Under the pieces are notes generated by a model. It did no database searches and was not told the DNA's origin. It saw only the letters and a list, made by a program, of their open reading frames with translations. A stretch of DNA of 64,000 nt from Streptomyces violaceoruber (lineage in GTDB: Bacteria; Actinomycetota; Actinomycetes; Streptomycetales; Streptomycetaceae): positions 1-64,000 of the forward strand of contig JODI01000009.1 in NCBI GenBank assembly GCA_000720805.1, written 5' to 3'. Each line of letters opens with the position of its first letter. Position 1 is the stretch's first letter. Shown piece after piece: positions 1 to 8,533 of this stretch. The translations under genes and the position numbers were made by a program.

Positions 1-183
1 CTGCACAAGTCGTATTGGACGGCAGACGAGGACCGCACCGACGACCCGTCTGGCATGGTCGCCATCGGCCTTCTGGCCGTAGCGTGCCTCGCCCACGACA
101 GCGGCATCCCTATCGAGGTGGAGTCCGACTACCTGCCCAAACACCTCCTCGAACGCGGCTGGCTCGGCGAGTTCCCCACGTAA
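1..183 (+). CDS. Imm49-family-like protein, C-terminal end (partial)
   Basis: The left window edge cuts this gene; only the last 60 codons are present, ending at TAA. The visible residues run HKSYW, then an acidic stretch, then AIGLLAVACLAHD, then PIEVESDYLPKHLL. This pattern (H-x-x-Y-W, a small-residue LA-x-A-x-LA-x-D helix, a YLP-x-x-LL motif) recurs at the C terminus of the gene at 2357-3913, so the two share a domain. From memory it resembles the immunity protein 49 family, which occurs in polymorphic-toxin loci and widely in Streptomyces. The family name is recall, not a search result. No toxin gene is visible beside it. Confidence 0.6.
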   Translation: MHKSYWTADEDRTDDPSGMVAIGLLAVACLAHDSGIPIEVESDYLPKHLLERGWLGEFPT

Positions 184-227
184 GGCCGTGATCCGCGACG
201 CCAGGTTGTACAGCACTCAGCCGTGAT

Positions 228-701
228 CTACGGCCACGCGATCTCGCCGTCTCGAAGGACGAGCGGTTCGAACCGGTCCGATTCGTAGGACCTGATCCAT
301 CCCAGGTGGACTGTCCCGGCCTCGCGGCGATGCCGGTCATCCGCCTTGGTGGACAGCCAGGCGAGGAGTTCGCCAATGCCGTCGAATTGGTCAGGGTGGA
401 TCTCCTGCCGAATGGTGAGAGCCCACGCCCCGTTCGTAGGGTCTTCCGGCCGCAGCAGTACCGACGTGAGTGCTCCATTCACCTTCCAGGCGTCGCCATG
501 CTGCCCCAGAAGAGGCTCAGGATGGTTCTCTACGGCAGGTTCGCCTGCGTCGTCCACCACCACGACCGGAAACTCGGACACGATGCGGAGAACCTCCGGC
601 TGGGGCCCCAGGCCGAGATGCCACCGCAACTCCGCGAGTTCCTCGTCGGACAGGCTCTCCCGCAGGTTCAGCACGATGTTGAGTTCAAAAACGTCAGCCA
701 T
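228..701 (-). CDS. Hypothetical protein, 157 aa
   Basis: An ATG-started frame with typical codon usage, convergent with the preceding gene (44 bp between stop codons). The protein is acidic and soluble: no signal peptide or membrane segment. It begins MADVFELNIVLNL, followed by an acidic helix, and ends with strand-rich sequence (VHLGWIRSYESDRFEPLVL). I do not recognise the family. A Streptomyces-specific domain of unknown function is likely. An 8-bp inverted repeat at 719-726/742-749 lies just upstream of the start and could be an operator. Confidence 0.7.
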   Translation of the reverse strand: MADVFELNIVLNLRESLSDEELAELRWHLGLGPQPEVLRIVSEFPVVVVDDAGEPAVENHPEPLLGQHGDAWKVNGALTSVLLRPEDPTNGAWALTIRQEIHPDQFDGIGELLAWLSTKADDRHRREAGTVHLGWIRSYESDRFEPLVLRDGEIAWP

Positions 702-811
702 GAAGGGTGACGCTATCGCCTGGGTGTGACGAGACCATCAGCACCCAGGTGAACCGAGCCGCCGATGGCCCACACCCCCCCCCAATTGCTGAGCAGAAAA
801 GTGCCGCCCAT

Positions 812-1009
812 TCACACCGCAGCCAACTCGCACCACACGTACTTGCCCCGGTTACCGTGCCTGGACAGCGGATGCCAACCCCACAGATCCGCGCAGGCCC
901 GCACGAGCGCCAGCCCCCGCCCCTCCTCCGCCAACTCCCCGAGCTGCTCCAACGCCCGCGGGGGTTCCGGTGGTTCCGGGTCCGCGTCCCACGCCCCGAT
1001 CCGCAGCAC
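812..1009 (-). pseudogene. C-terminal fragment of an ATP-binding (HATPase) protein
   Basis: The 65-codon frame contains EEGRGLALVRACADLWGW, the G-box region of the small GHKL/HATPase ATP-binding proteins (RsbW-like) common in Streptomyces, and ends GKYVWCELAAV like those proteins. The family is normally about 130-160 aa and starts with an N-box; that half is missing. A TGA lies in frame three codons upstream of the first GTG, and no N-box is visible in other frames upstream. It lies just downstream of the 19-codon gene and divergent from the XRE gene, a usual place for an intact copy. Most likely a truncated relic. Confidence 0.6.
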
Positions 1010-1028
1010 CCCCGCTCACGGTGACCGC

Positions 1029-1088
1029 TCAGGGGTCGTTGGGGATGTACAGGCAGTACTCCCACGGTTCGGACTCGTTTTCGGGCAC
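1029..1088 (-). CDS. Small conserved-type ORF, 19 aa
   Basis: GTG-started frame encoding a 19-residue peptide with PWEYCLYIPNDP before a TGA stop. I recall short proteins with this W-E-Y-C-x-Y-x-P signature beside ATP-binding/XRE/DUF397 gene groups in Streptomyces, but cannot verify it here. An in-frame stop two codons upstream means it cannot be longer. Its function is unknown. Confidence 0.4.
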   Translation of the reverse strand: MPENESEPWEYCLYIPNDP

Positions 1089-1314
1089 GCGTCAACTCCG
1101 TCGGGTGGTGAGGGGTTGGGGTCGGCAGGCGGTGGCAGTGTCGCAGCCGTCATGGCAGGACGGGGCGGCGCGCTTCCGGGACCCCGGCAATCCGCAGCGT
1201 GTGCGTCGCGTCACCGACGGTAGGTCATAAATTTCAGTCAAAGCAAGTGGATCCCGTAGCCTGACCCTCGAACGAGTCGGCCAGCCCATGCCGTTGAGGG
1301 AAAGAAGGACCCCT

Positions 1315-2166
1315 GTGCCAGCAAGACGGCACCCCACCGCCCGCCAGGTCCGACTGGGCGCGGAACTGCGGAAACTACGGGAGGCGGCAGGCCTCAAGGC
1401 GACCGAGGCAGCGAGTCTGCTGGGTGTGAACTCCGTCCAGATGAGCCAGATCGAGTCCGGCATCTCAGGCGTCAGTGAGCAGCGGCTTCGGCGACTCGCC
1501 GCCAACTACGCCTGCTCGGATGTCGAGTTGATCGACGCGCTGGTGGCCATGGCAACGGACCGGACACGCGGCTGGTGGGAGAAGTACCGGGGCCACCTGC
1601 CCACGCCGTTCCTGGACCTGTCCGAGTTGGAGCACCACTCCAGCTACCGGTGGGACGTCGACTTCCTGCACATCCCGGGCCTCCTGCAGACCGAGGCCTA
1701 CGCCGGAGCGCTCTTCTCCTACGTGAACCCGGAGTTCCCCGCAGAGGAAGTGCAGCGTTGGGTCCAGCATCGGATGGAGCGCAGGGTCATCATCGAGCGC
1801 CCCGCCCCGGTCCCGTACGAGGCCGTGATCCACGAAGCGGCGCTGCGCATCAGGGTCGGCGACCGCGCTGGAGTACGGGCTCAACTCACCCGAGTCCTGG
1901 AACTCTCCGAGGCCGACCACATCACCGTTCGCGTCATCCCCTTCGACCTGGACGACTTCGCCGGCGCCGGAAGCGCCATGGTGTACGCCGGCGGCCCGGT
2001 CCCCCGCCTGGACACAGTGGTACGCGATGGCCCTCACGGAACGGCGTTCATCGACGCCCACGCCCAACTCGGCCGCTTTCGAACGCTCTTCCGTAGGCTG
2101 GAGAGGGTGTCACTCGAACCCGACCGTTCGCGGGACTTCATCCACGGGATGGCGAAGGAGCTGTGA
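1315..2166 (+). CDS. XRE-family regulator with DUF5753 domain
   Basis: The 283-aa protein has an N-terminal helix-turn-helix (about residues 10-70: RQVRLGAELRKLREAAGLKA, then SQIESG, the recognition-helix region) followed by the DUF5753 ligand or partner domain (about 100-280: GLLQTEAYA and VRVIPFD are typical blocks). The frame is open from 1288, but GTG at 1315 is preferred because AAAGAAGGA lies 5-7 bp upstream. The DUF397 gene begins 4 bp after its stop, so the two are co-transcribed. Such XRE/DUF397 pairs are very common in Streptomyces; some are proposed toxin-antitoxin-like or developmental modules (Scr1/Scr2 type). The DNA target is not evident. Confidence 0.93.
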   Translation: MPARRHPTARQVRLGAELRKLREAAGLKATEAASLLGVNSVQMSQIESGISGVSEQRLRRLAANYACSDVELIDALVAMATDRTRGWWEKYRGHLPTPFLDLSELEHHSSYRWDVDFLHIPGLLQTEAYAGALFSYVNPEFPAEEVQRWVQHRMERRVIIERPAPVPYEAVIHEAALRIRVGDRAGVRAQLTRVLELSEADHITVRVIPFDLDDFAGAGSAMVYAGGPVPRLDTVVRDGPHGTAFIDAHAQLGRFRTLFRRLERVSLEPDRSRDFIHGMAKEL

Positions 2167-2170
2167 GCCC

Positions 2171-2392
2171 ATGGTTACTGCCTACATCTGGCGGAAGTCG
2201 TCCTACTCCGGCGGCGGCGAGGGCAATGCCTGCGTCGAGATCGCCGACTCCCCCACCCACATATTCATCCGCGACTCCAAGGCCCCCGCCCGCGCCACCC
2301 TCACCTTCCCCACCGGCGCCTTCACCCCCTTCCTCGAAGCCCTCAAGGCGACCTCGTCAGGGGATCTCCTCGATCCGCTGGCCGTTGAGTAG
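2171..2392 (+). CDS. DUF397 protein
   Basis: A 73-aa protein with the DUF397 signature: W-R-K-S-S-Y-S near the N terminus, then CVEIAD and IRDSK, and a C-terminal FLEALK helix. It is the standard partner of the DUF5753/XRE protein directly upstream, with 4 bp between stop and start. Pairs of this kind are thought to interact physically; the role here is unproven. Its 3' end overlaps the convergent gene at 2357-3913 by 36 bp. Confidence 0.93.
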   Translation: MVTAYIWRKSSYSGGGEGNACVEIADSPTHIFIRDSKAPARATLTFPTGAFTPFLEALKATSSGDLLDPLAVE

Positions 2393-3913
2393 ATACGTCG
2401 GCAGGTACCGCTGCTTCGGAGCGACGGGGAACCTGCGGTCGTACGCGAGGGCCGCCATCGCGAGGGGGCCGAGGGCCACCCGGGCGCGGGGGGCCGGGGA
2501 CTCCCCCCAGTACGCCCCGTGCTCCGCGAGGGCTTCGGCGAGGGTCTTGGTGAAGGCGTCGTGGTCCTGGGCGATGAGCCGGTGGAAGAGAGCGACCGGC
2601 TGGTAGTCGATGGCGTTCACGAACTCCAGCGGTGCGTGGGTCACGCCGTCGGCGCCGGATGTCTCCATGGTGGCGACCAGCTTCTTCACGACCCCCTCCA
2701 TGGAGGAGCGGTCGGGGGAGAAATAGGTCTGCAGGGTGTCGATCCAGTGCAGGACATACGCGTCGACGGAGTCGTCCTCGCGCAGTCGCGCCGCCGGGAC
2801 CTGGCAGAGCCGGCTGATCCGGTCCCACTGGCGGCACACGATGGCCAGGTAGAGCGCGTCGAGCCAGGCGCGGGCGTCCGCGGGCGGTTCGGCGGGCGCG
2901 GCGGGCAACCGCCTGACGAGGTGCTCGCCCAGGTGGCAGTCCTGCGGCTGTGCCCCGGTGAACAGGGCGGAGCCGAGCTGTACGGCGGTGGCCCAGGCGT
3001 CCCACGTGTCGATGCTCGCCACGTCCGGGTCGTCGGCGCAGCGGGCGTGGGCGAGGGTGAGAGCGGAGGCGAAGGCGTCGGCCCAGCCCTCCGGCCCCTG
3101 TGTGAGGCGTGTCAGCGACTCGGCCGTCGCGTGGGTGAGTTCAGTGACGTCGAGAGTCCCGGCCGCAGCGGCCGTGCTGCCGGTGGCGAGACGCCCTGCG
3201 CGGTCCAGGCGGACCAGGCCCTTCATCAGGCCGAGCAGATGGGGCGGCGGTTGTATGGAGAAGACCCGCGTGTCGTCGTCGATGACCGTGAGCGACTTCA
3301 GGCCGCCGCGGCGCCACCAGTAGACCCGTGGGGACAGCGCGCCCGGACCGTCCTCGAATGCGCCCAGCGCGTATGCGGCAAGGCTGTTGACGGCGTCGAC
3401 CACGGATCCGTCGACGATCGGGTGGTACACGAGATTGTGCCTGCTCGGTACGGCGACGAGGGCACCGGCGTGCGGGAGCGACTCGCCGGTGACCTGCCCG
3501 ACCGTGGCGGACAGGTACAGCGCCTTGCTGGCGACGAAGTGCGAGTCGCCGTAGAGGGAGTGGAGAATCGCCCCGTCCTCGAAGGGCACCTCATCGTGCG
3601 TGACGGGTACGCGCGTCAGGTTCGCGTACGCCGCCTGCCCCAGCTCCTCCAGCCCGACCCGCTCCACGTCATGGTCGGTGAGGATCCGCACGCTGTCGGG
3701 GCGGTCGACGGCATAGGCGAAGACGAGCCCGTCGGCCACCACACGCGCGTACCGCATGCTGCCGACGATCTCAGCGGTGATCGCCTCTTGCGGCAGCAGT
3801 CGCGCGTGTACGCCCCGCAGCAGCTCCTCGGTACTCTCGCCGCCGTCGCGACGGTCGCGAGCGTCCCGGGGTGAGTGGGGGGCGGGAGCGTCGTCATCCG
3901 GCTTCATCCCCAC
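2357..3913 (-). CDS. Two-domain protein with Imm49-like C terminus, 518 aa
   Basis: A large soluble protein without signal peptide or membrane segments. The N-terminal half (about 25-215) is strand-rich (YARVVADGLVFAYAVD, ALVAVPSRHNLVYHPI), a domain I cannot name. The C-terminal half (about 240-518) is helical and ends with HGAYWG, LGPLAMAALAYD and QRYLPTYLLNG, matching the partial protein at 1-183 in motif order. I therefore call this half Imm49-like. The predicted start is GTG (3913); ATG two codons later (3907) is equally possible. It probably binds a partner protein, but no cognate toxin is encoded nearby. A fusion of two domains is the odd feature. Confidence 0.75.
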   Translation of the reverse strand: MGMKPDDDAPAPHSPRDARDRRDGGESTEELLRGVHARLLPQEAITAEIVGSMRYARVVADGLVFAYAVDRPDSVRILTDHDVERVGLEELGQAAYANLTRVPVTHDEVPFEDGAILHSLYGDSHFVASKALYLSATVGQVTGESLPHAGALVAVPSRHNLVYHPIVDGSVVDAVNSLAAYALGAFEDGPGALSPRVYWWRRGGLKSLTVIDDDTRVFSIQPPPHLLGLMKGLVRLDRAGRLATGSTAAAAGTLDVTELTHATAESLTRLTQGPEGWADAFASALTLAHARCADDPDVASIDTWDAWATAVQLGSALFTGAQPQDCHLGEHLVRRLPAAPAEPPADARAWLDALYLAIVCRQWDRISRLCQVPAARLREDDSVDAYVLHWIDTLQTYFSPDRSSMEGVVKKLVATMETSGADGVTHAPLEFVNAIDYQPVALFHRLIAQDHDAFTKTLAEALAEHGAYWGESPAPRARVALGPLAMAALAYDRRFPVAPKQRYLPTYLLNGQRIEEIP

Positions 3914-3971
3914 GACTTTACGAGGCTTCCCGATCCACCCCGCCGGCAGCCTCCCCCGGGCCGCCGCCCCC

Positions 3972-6596
3972 TCAGAACAGACTCAGCAACGCCTCCGCCG
4001 GATCCGCCACCTTGCTCTCGCCGTCCGGCAGTGGCAGTTCGAACCACACCGTCTTGCCGCGTGGCGTCCGGCGGGAGCCCCAGGCCGCGCTGAGCAGGCC
4101 GACCAGTTGCAGGCCCCGGCCGCCCTCGTCGGTGTCGCGGGCGCGGCGGCGGCGGGGCTGGACCAGGCCGGAGTCCCAGACTTCGCACACCAGGGTGCGG
4201 TCCAGGAGCAGTCGCAGCCTGATCTCGCCCTCGCCGTACCGCAGGGCGTTCGTCACCAGTTCGCTGACGAGCAACTCCGTGGTGTCGACCAGGGGTTCGA
4301 GGTCCCAGGCGAGCAGCTGGCCTCGGGCGTACTCGCGGGCCTTGCCCACGCTGCGGGGTTCGCGCGGCAGGGTCCAGTCGCCGACCGAGCCCGCGGGCAG
4401 CCCCTGGACGCGGGCCATCAGCAGGGCGATGTCGTCCTCGCCGTGATGGGTGTCGAGGGTGTTCAGGACGTGGTCGCAGACGTCCTCCAGGGGAGCGGAG
4501 GGGTCGGTGAGGGTGCCGACGAACGCCTGGAGGCCCTCGTCGAGAGGATGGTCGCGGCTTTCGACCAGTCCATCCGTGTAGAGCGCGAGCAGGGCACCCT
4601 CGGCGAGTTCGACCTCGACCTCCTCGAAGGGTTCGCCGCCGACGCCGAGCGGCATGCCCGGCGGTACGTCGAGCATCAGGGCCGACTCGCCGGGCTCGAC
4701 CAGGACAGGCGGGAGGTGACCCGCGTTGGCGAAGGTGCAGCGACGGGTCACCGAGTCGTAGACCGCGTAGACGCAGGTCGCGAGATACACCTCGGACAGG
4801 TCGGCCTCGCGGGGGCGGCGGGCGGCGCGGGTGGCCTGCTGGACGCCGCCGGGGGCTCCGAGTCCGCGGGCGATCTCGTCCAGTGCCGAGAGGACCTCGG
4901 CCGGTTCGAGGTCGAGCAGGGCCAGGGTGCGGACGGCCGAGCGGAGTTCGCCCATCGCGACCGCCGCCCTGAGGCCACGGCCCATCACGTCACCGACCAC
5001 CAGGGCCGTACGGTGGCCCGGCAGTTCGATGACGTCGAACCAGTCGCCGCCGACCTCGCTCGGCCGGTCGGCGGAGGAGTTGCCGGGCAGGTAGCGGCAG
5101 GCGATGTCGAGGCCGGAGGCGACCGGGTCGCCGGGCGGGAGCAGGGACCGCTGCAGTATCAGCGCCCGCTCGTGCTCGCGCCGGTACAGCCGGGCGTTGT
5201 CGATACAGACGGCCGCGCGCGCCGCCAACTCGACCGCGAGGTCCCGGTCCCGGTCGCCGAAGGGCTCGCTGCCCTTGGTCCGGGCGAACTGCGCGAGGCC
5301 CACCACGGTGTCGTGGGCGACCATCGGCACCGCGATCGTGGACTGGACGAGGCCGCCCTCCTCGGCGGGGACGATCCGCGGGCGCGCGGTGCGCAGGGCG
5401 TCGGCGCAGGGCGAGTTGAACGGGTAGTGGTGGACCGCGCCGACCTCGACGGACTTGCCGGAACCGGCGAAGGGCGCGTCGGAGACCGCGCTGGCGAAGG
5501 CGACCCGGCGCAGTTCCGCGCTGCCGTCGGCGAGGCCGGGCGGGGTCTCGTCGCCGGCCAGCAGACCTTGGTAGAGGTCGACGGTGGCGAGGTCGCAGAA
5601 GCCGGGGACGACGACGTCGAGGAGTTCGCGGGCGGTGGTCTCCAGGTCGAGGGAGTTCCCTATGCGGGCTCCGGCCTCGTTCAGGAGGGCGAGATTGCGC
5701 CGGGCCGAGGCGGCCTCGCGGGCCGCGGCGCGGCGGGCGGTGATGTCGAGTCCGAGCCAGGCGATGCCGATGGGGCGACCGGTACCGCTGTGCACGCGGT
5801 AGAGGTTGATGGACCAGTGGCGGCGCTCCTCGGAGCCCGGCACCAAGCCGGTGACGTGCATGTCCGTGATGGAGTTGCCGGTCTCCAGCACCCGCCGCAG
5901 GGTCGCGGCGACCCGTTCGGCCTCGGGGCGCTGCAGGTAGTCGTGGACGCCCTTGCCGCGGTGGTCGTCGGGCGTGCCGCCGAAGGTGTTGGCGAACTGC
6001 TCGTTGGCCCGACGGACCCGCAGATCGGTGTCGATGAGCAGGAAACCGAACGGAGATTGGCCGAAAATGGACTGCGAGGCGGCAAGGTCGGTCTCAATGC
6101 TGCGCAGGGTGCGCACGTCGACGACGATGCAGACGGCGGCCTTCTCCGCGTCCTCGGTGCGCGTCGGCATGACGTACACCTCGGCGAGGCCCTGCCGGCC
6201 CGCGTCCCCGGACTGGGCGCCCGGCATCCGGAAGGGCACCACGCCGGTCCACTCCCGGCCGTCGAGGATCTCGGCCATCTTGCGCTGGCCGCGCTCGCGC
6301 AGGTCGGGGTCGATGAACGCCTCGATGGGGTCCATGCCCACGGCCTGCTCGGCCGGGATGCCGAAGATCTGCTCGGCGCGCAGGCTCCACTGGTCGACCA
6401 GCCCGTCGGGGCCGATGGAGAACGAGGCGACCTTTATGTAGTCGTAGATCGAGCCGGGCGGACTGCTCTGCCACATGGCGTCGCCGGGCGGCATCTCGAC
6501 CGACTCGGTCTCCGTCACGGCGTCAGCCGCAGCCCTGAACCTCGCGCCGTGCGACGGGTCCTCGGACTCCGTGGCCTTCGCTGGTATCTCGCTCAC
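3972..6596 (-). CDS. PAS-PAS-GAF-SpoIIE (PP2C) phosphatase-HATPase signalling protein
   Basis: 874 aa. Domains in order: two PAS-like segments (about 50-165 and 165-285, second with FGFLLIDTDLRVRRAN), a GAF domain (about 300-460), a SpoIIE/PP2C serine phosphatase (about 480-715; GGDWFDV, VVGDVMGRG and the DGLVES motif carry the metal-binding Asp residues), and a C-terminal HATPase (about 745-865; N-box ELVTNALRYG, G-box GGRGLQLV). Such proteins act in partner-switching control of sigma factors, combining phosphatase and anti-sigma kinase-like modules. Start is GTG at 6596, chosen for the GGAGGGG sequence 7-13 bp upstream; the frame remains open far beyond it but codon use and homology end there. 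No membrane segment, so cytoplasmic. Confidence 0.93.
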   Translation of the reverse strand: MSEIPAKATESEDPSHGARFRAAADAVTETESVEMPPGDAMWQSSPPGSIYDYIKVASFSIGPDGLVDQWSLRAEQIFGIPAEQAVGMDPIEAFIDPDLRERGQRKMAEILDGREWTGVVPFRMPGAQSGDAGRQGLAEVYVMPTRTEDAEKAAVCIVVDVRTLRSIETDLAASQSIFGQSPFGFLLIDTDLRVRRANEQFANTFGGTPDDHRGKGVHDYLQRPEAERVAATLRRVLETGNSITDMHVTGLVPGSEERRHWSINLYRVHSGTGRPIGIAWLGLDITARRAAAREAASARRNLALLNEAGARIGNSLDLETTARELLDVVVPGFCDLATVDLYQGLLAGDETPPGLADGSAELRRVAFASAVSDAPFAGSGKSVEVGAVHHYPFNSPCADALRTARPRIVPAEEGGLVQSTIAVPMVAHDTVVGLAQFARTKGSEPFGDRDRDLAVELAARAAVCIDNARLYRREHERALILQRSLLPPGDPVASGLDIACRYLPGNSSADRPSEVGGDWFDVIELPGHRTALVVGDVMGRGLRAAVAMGELRSAVRTLALLDLEPAEVLSALDEIARGLGAPGGVQQATRAARRPREADLSEVYLATCVYAVYDSVTRRCTFANAGHLPPVLVEPGESALMLDVPPGMPLGVGGEPFEEVEVELAEGALLALYTDGLVESRDHPLDEGLQAFVGTLTDPSAPLEDVCDHVLNTLDTHHGEDDIALLMARVQGLPAGSVGDWTLPREPRSVGKAREYARGQLLAWDLEPLVDTTELLVSELVTNALRYGEGEIRLRLLLDRTLVCEVWDSGLVQPRRRRARDTDEGGRGLQLVGLLSAAWGSRRTPRGKTVWFELPLPDGESKVADPAEALLSLF

Positions 6597-6909
6597 GCGA
6601 ACCGTCCCCTCCAGCTCACCGCGTCCGGCACCGGTCACCGGCAGCGGCTGCCCGCAGTATCCAGCACTACGGCGCCGCACGACACGGTGTTCACGATCAC
6701 AGCACGTTCCCGATGGTTTTCGGTCCCGGCTGCGACAACACTTCCAGTCTTCTAACCAGCGGACACGGCGTCGAATCACCCCCTTCGCAACCGCTCGACA
6801 TCCACCACCGGCCGGAACCGGTCCGTCGACAGCGCGGTCACGGACGTACACCTTCGGATGACCCGTCAGGAGGAGTTCGATCACTCCGGCAGGGCGTGTT
6901 CGCACCACA
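6597..6909. other. Intergenic region upstream of the SpoIIE-family gene
   Basis: About 310 bp without a supported gene between two same-strand genes. It should contain the promoter of the phosphatase gene. The part at about 6690-6760 is less GC-rich than its surroundings. I see no clear hairpin terminator or repeat. Confidence 0.5.
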
Positions 6910-7383
6910 TCATCCCGGCAGGGCGAGCTCGAACCACACCGTCTTGCCGGCGGCACCGGGCCGGGTGCCCCAGCGCTGCGAGGAGAGGGCGACCAGTTGC
7001 AGGCCCCGGCCGCTCTCGTCCTCGGGACGGGCGACGCGGGCGCGGGGCGGGTCCGGGAGCGGATCGGAGACCTCCACCAGCAGCACGCCGTCGAGGCGCG
7101 CGGCGCGCGCGTGACGTACCAGCCGTACGCCGATGGGGCCGGTGGCGTGCTGCAGCGAGTTGGTGACCAGTTCGCTGACGAGCAGGGCCGCCAGGTCGGC
7201 GACGCCGTCGAGGTCCCACGCCCGCAGCCGGCCGCGGACTGCGGCACGGGCCGCGCGTACGGCGTCCGGCTCCGCGGGGAAGGTCCACTCGGCGAAGTCG
7301 CCGCCTTCGGTGTCGATCACGCCGATCACATCCCCGGCCAGCGAACTCACCCATGTCCGGTTTCGTGGGGTTAATTGGCACAT
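6910..7383 (-). CDS. ATP-binding protein (RsbW/HATPase-like)
   Basis: About 157 aa, a single GHKL ATPase domain: N-box LLVSELVTNSLQHA, then VEVSDPLPD (G1 region) and ESGRGLQLVALSSQRWG (G2). Length and layout match the small Streptomyces anti-sigma-factor-like kinases. Its HATPase is similar to the C-terminal domain of the neighbouring SpoIIE-type protein, and both end with the same GKTVWFELxLP tail, suggesting local duplication. The start is uncertain: ATG at 7383 lacks a good ribosome site, and a GTG eleven codons later is possible. If ATG is used, codon 4 is the rare TTA. Confidence 0.85.
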   Translation of the reverse strand: MCQLTPRNRTWVSSLAGDVIGVIDTEGGDFAEWTFPAEPDAVRAARAAVRGRLRAWDLDGVADLAALLVSELVTNSLQHATGPIGVRLVRHARAARLDGVLLVEVSDPLPDPPRARVARPEDESGRGLQLVALSSQRWGTRPGAAGKTVWFELALPG

Positions 7384-7469
7384 ACCCGATATCGAGGGCC
7401 GCGTACCGTACTCTCCCTCGCGCTGTGGCACAAACGGTGTACGGACAAGCACCGGCGGTGTACTGATGA

Positions 7470-7880
7470 TCAGCGCGCGCCGCTGTCGAGGAGCGCGAGC
7501 GTCGCGCGCACCGCGGGCACGTCCTGTTCCAGCCAGTCCACGTCCCACAGTTCCTCGGGAGTGAGCCAGCGCAGCGCGTCGTGGTCCTGCAGGGGCTCGG
7601 GGTCGCGCGAGCCGGGGAGCAGGTGCGCGGTCCACACCTGGAGGACGTACGGCGCCTTCAGGGGCCACTGGCCCGGTACGCGGGCGACGGTCCGGGCCGT
7701 GACGCCGAGTTCCTCGCGCAGTTCGCGTACGAGGGCGGCCTCGGGTGTCTCTCCCGGCTCGACCTTGCCGCCGGGCAGTTCCCAGCGCCCGGCGAGTGCG
7801 GGCGGTGCGCTGCGGCGCGCGGCAAGGAGACGGCCGCTGTCGAAGAGGGCGGCCCCCACCACCACGATCCGTTCCGTCAT
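7470..7880 (-). CDS. NUDIX hydrolase (MutT-like)
   Basis: 136 aa. The NUDIX box is intact ([20 protein letters not shown] then ELG), with the RELREEL catalytic glutamates. The N-terminal sequence [20 protein letters not shown] and the short length resemble 8-oxo-dGTP pyrophosphatases of the MutT group, which clean the nucleotide pool; other nucleoside diphosphate derivatives are possible. Start ATG; no strong ribosome site was found. Confidence 0.92.
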   Translation of the reverse strand: MTERIVVVGAALFDSGRLLAARRSAPPALAGRWELPGGKVEPGETPEAALVRELREELGVTARTVARVPGQWPLKAPYVLQVWTAHLLPGSRDPEPLQDHDALRWLTPEELWDVDWLEQDVPAVRATLALLDSGAR

Positions 7881-7982
7881 GCGCCGGAGCCTACGGGAGG
7901 TCCGCGCGTCGGCGCGGGCGGGAGTCGAACAGGGCGGAAAACGGGGCGAAAACCGGGGGCGGGGTCGCACGCGCCCCTGGCC

Positions 7983-8174
7983 TCAGTCCGCCGAACTGGT
8001 TCCGTTCGGGCCGATGCGCTCGACCCAGTAGAGCTGTTTGTGGCCGCGACCGTCGAGGCTGTCCGCGATCTTCTGGGCCTCGGCCCGGGTCGCGTACCTG
8101 CCCACGCGGTACCGGTTGCCGTTGTCGTCCTGTCGTATGACGAGCCAGGGAAGAGTGATCGTGCTGTCGTTCAT
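7983..8174 (-). CDS. SPOR-domain mini-protein, 63 aa
   Basis: Sequence features: PWLVIRQDDNGNRYRVGRYAT, then RAEAQKIADSLDGRGHKQLYWVERI. The alternating strand-helix-strand pattern with A-x-x-A-E-A-Q is a SPOR-like (peptidoglycan-associated sporulation repeat) fold. Short orthologue-like proteins of this type are common in Streptomyces. No signal peptide, so a cell-wall role is not assured. Confidence 0.85.
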   Translation of the reverse strand: MNDSTITLPWLVIRQDDNGNRYRVGRYATRAEAQKIADSLDGRGHKQLYWVERIGPNGTSSAD

Positions 8175-8533
8175 CGCGCCCCTCCGCCTCCCGCCCTTGG
8201 CCTGCTCCGCGCCCCACCCGAAAAGGAAACCGCGATCCGCATATGCCCGAGCCTACGCCCTACCTTCACGCAGCGAACACGGGATTTCACAAAGAGGTAC
8301 GCAACCAGCCAGGACGGACCACTGCCCCAGGGGGCGCGCGCAGCCGAACGCGCCCCTGATCCCCGTGGGTGCGTCGGGTCGGCGGCACCTGGCACACGCC
8401 CACGCCGACCTGCGAGAACGGCTGGATTACAACGCCGTGCGCGGGAGCCCTCGTTGGGCGTTCGCCGGGGGCAACTGCCAGGAGGGCGTGCGCCGCTCAC
8501 CGGGAAACGTGCGCCGCATCACTTCCCGGCGTG
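8175..8533. other. Non-coding gap between SPOR and GntR genes
   Basis: About 360 bp with no gene I can support on either strand. A hairpin (8331-8338 pairing with 8349-8356) can form, and may end the GntR transcript that enters from the right. The rest shows no repeats. Confidence 0.45.
8331..8356 (-). terminator. Possible hairpin terminator downstream of GntR gene
   Basis: Stem GGGGCGCG / CGCGCCCC with a 10-nt loop. It is GC-rich and lacks a U tract, as is usual in Streptomyces. It sits about 180 bp after the GntR stop codon, so assignment to that transcript is tentative. Confidence 0.35.

Noticed and set aside
719..749. 8-bp inverted repeat as a terminator
   Set aside because: It stands upstream of the only nearby gene start, not after a gene end, so if functional it is more likely an operator; evidence is too thin for a separate feature.
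775..783. Run of nine C, possible phase-variable tract
   Set aside because: It lies outside any supported coding frame and near no obvious promoter.
3756..6755. Open frame of 999 codons on the + strand opposite the SpoIIE-type gene
   Set aside because: It is antisense to a gene with several recognisable domains; long antisense frames are a normal by-product of high GC content, and its translation has no domain-like pattern.
3972..7247. SpoIIE-type protein extended to 1091 aa
   Set aside because: The extra N-terminal sequence is arginine-rich and overlaps the 3' end of the next gene in another frame; GTG 6596 has a good ribosome site.
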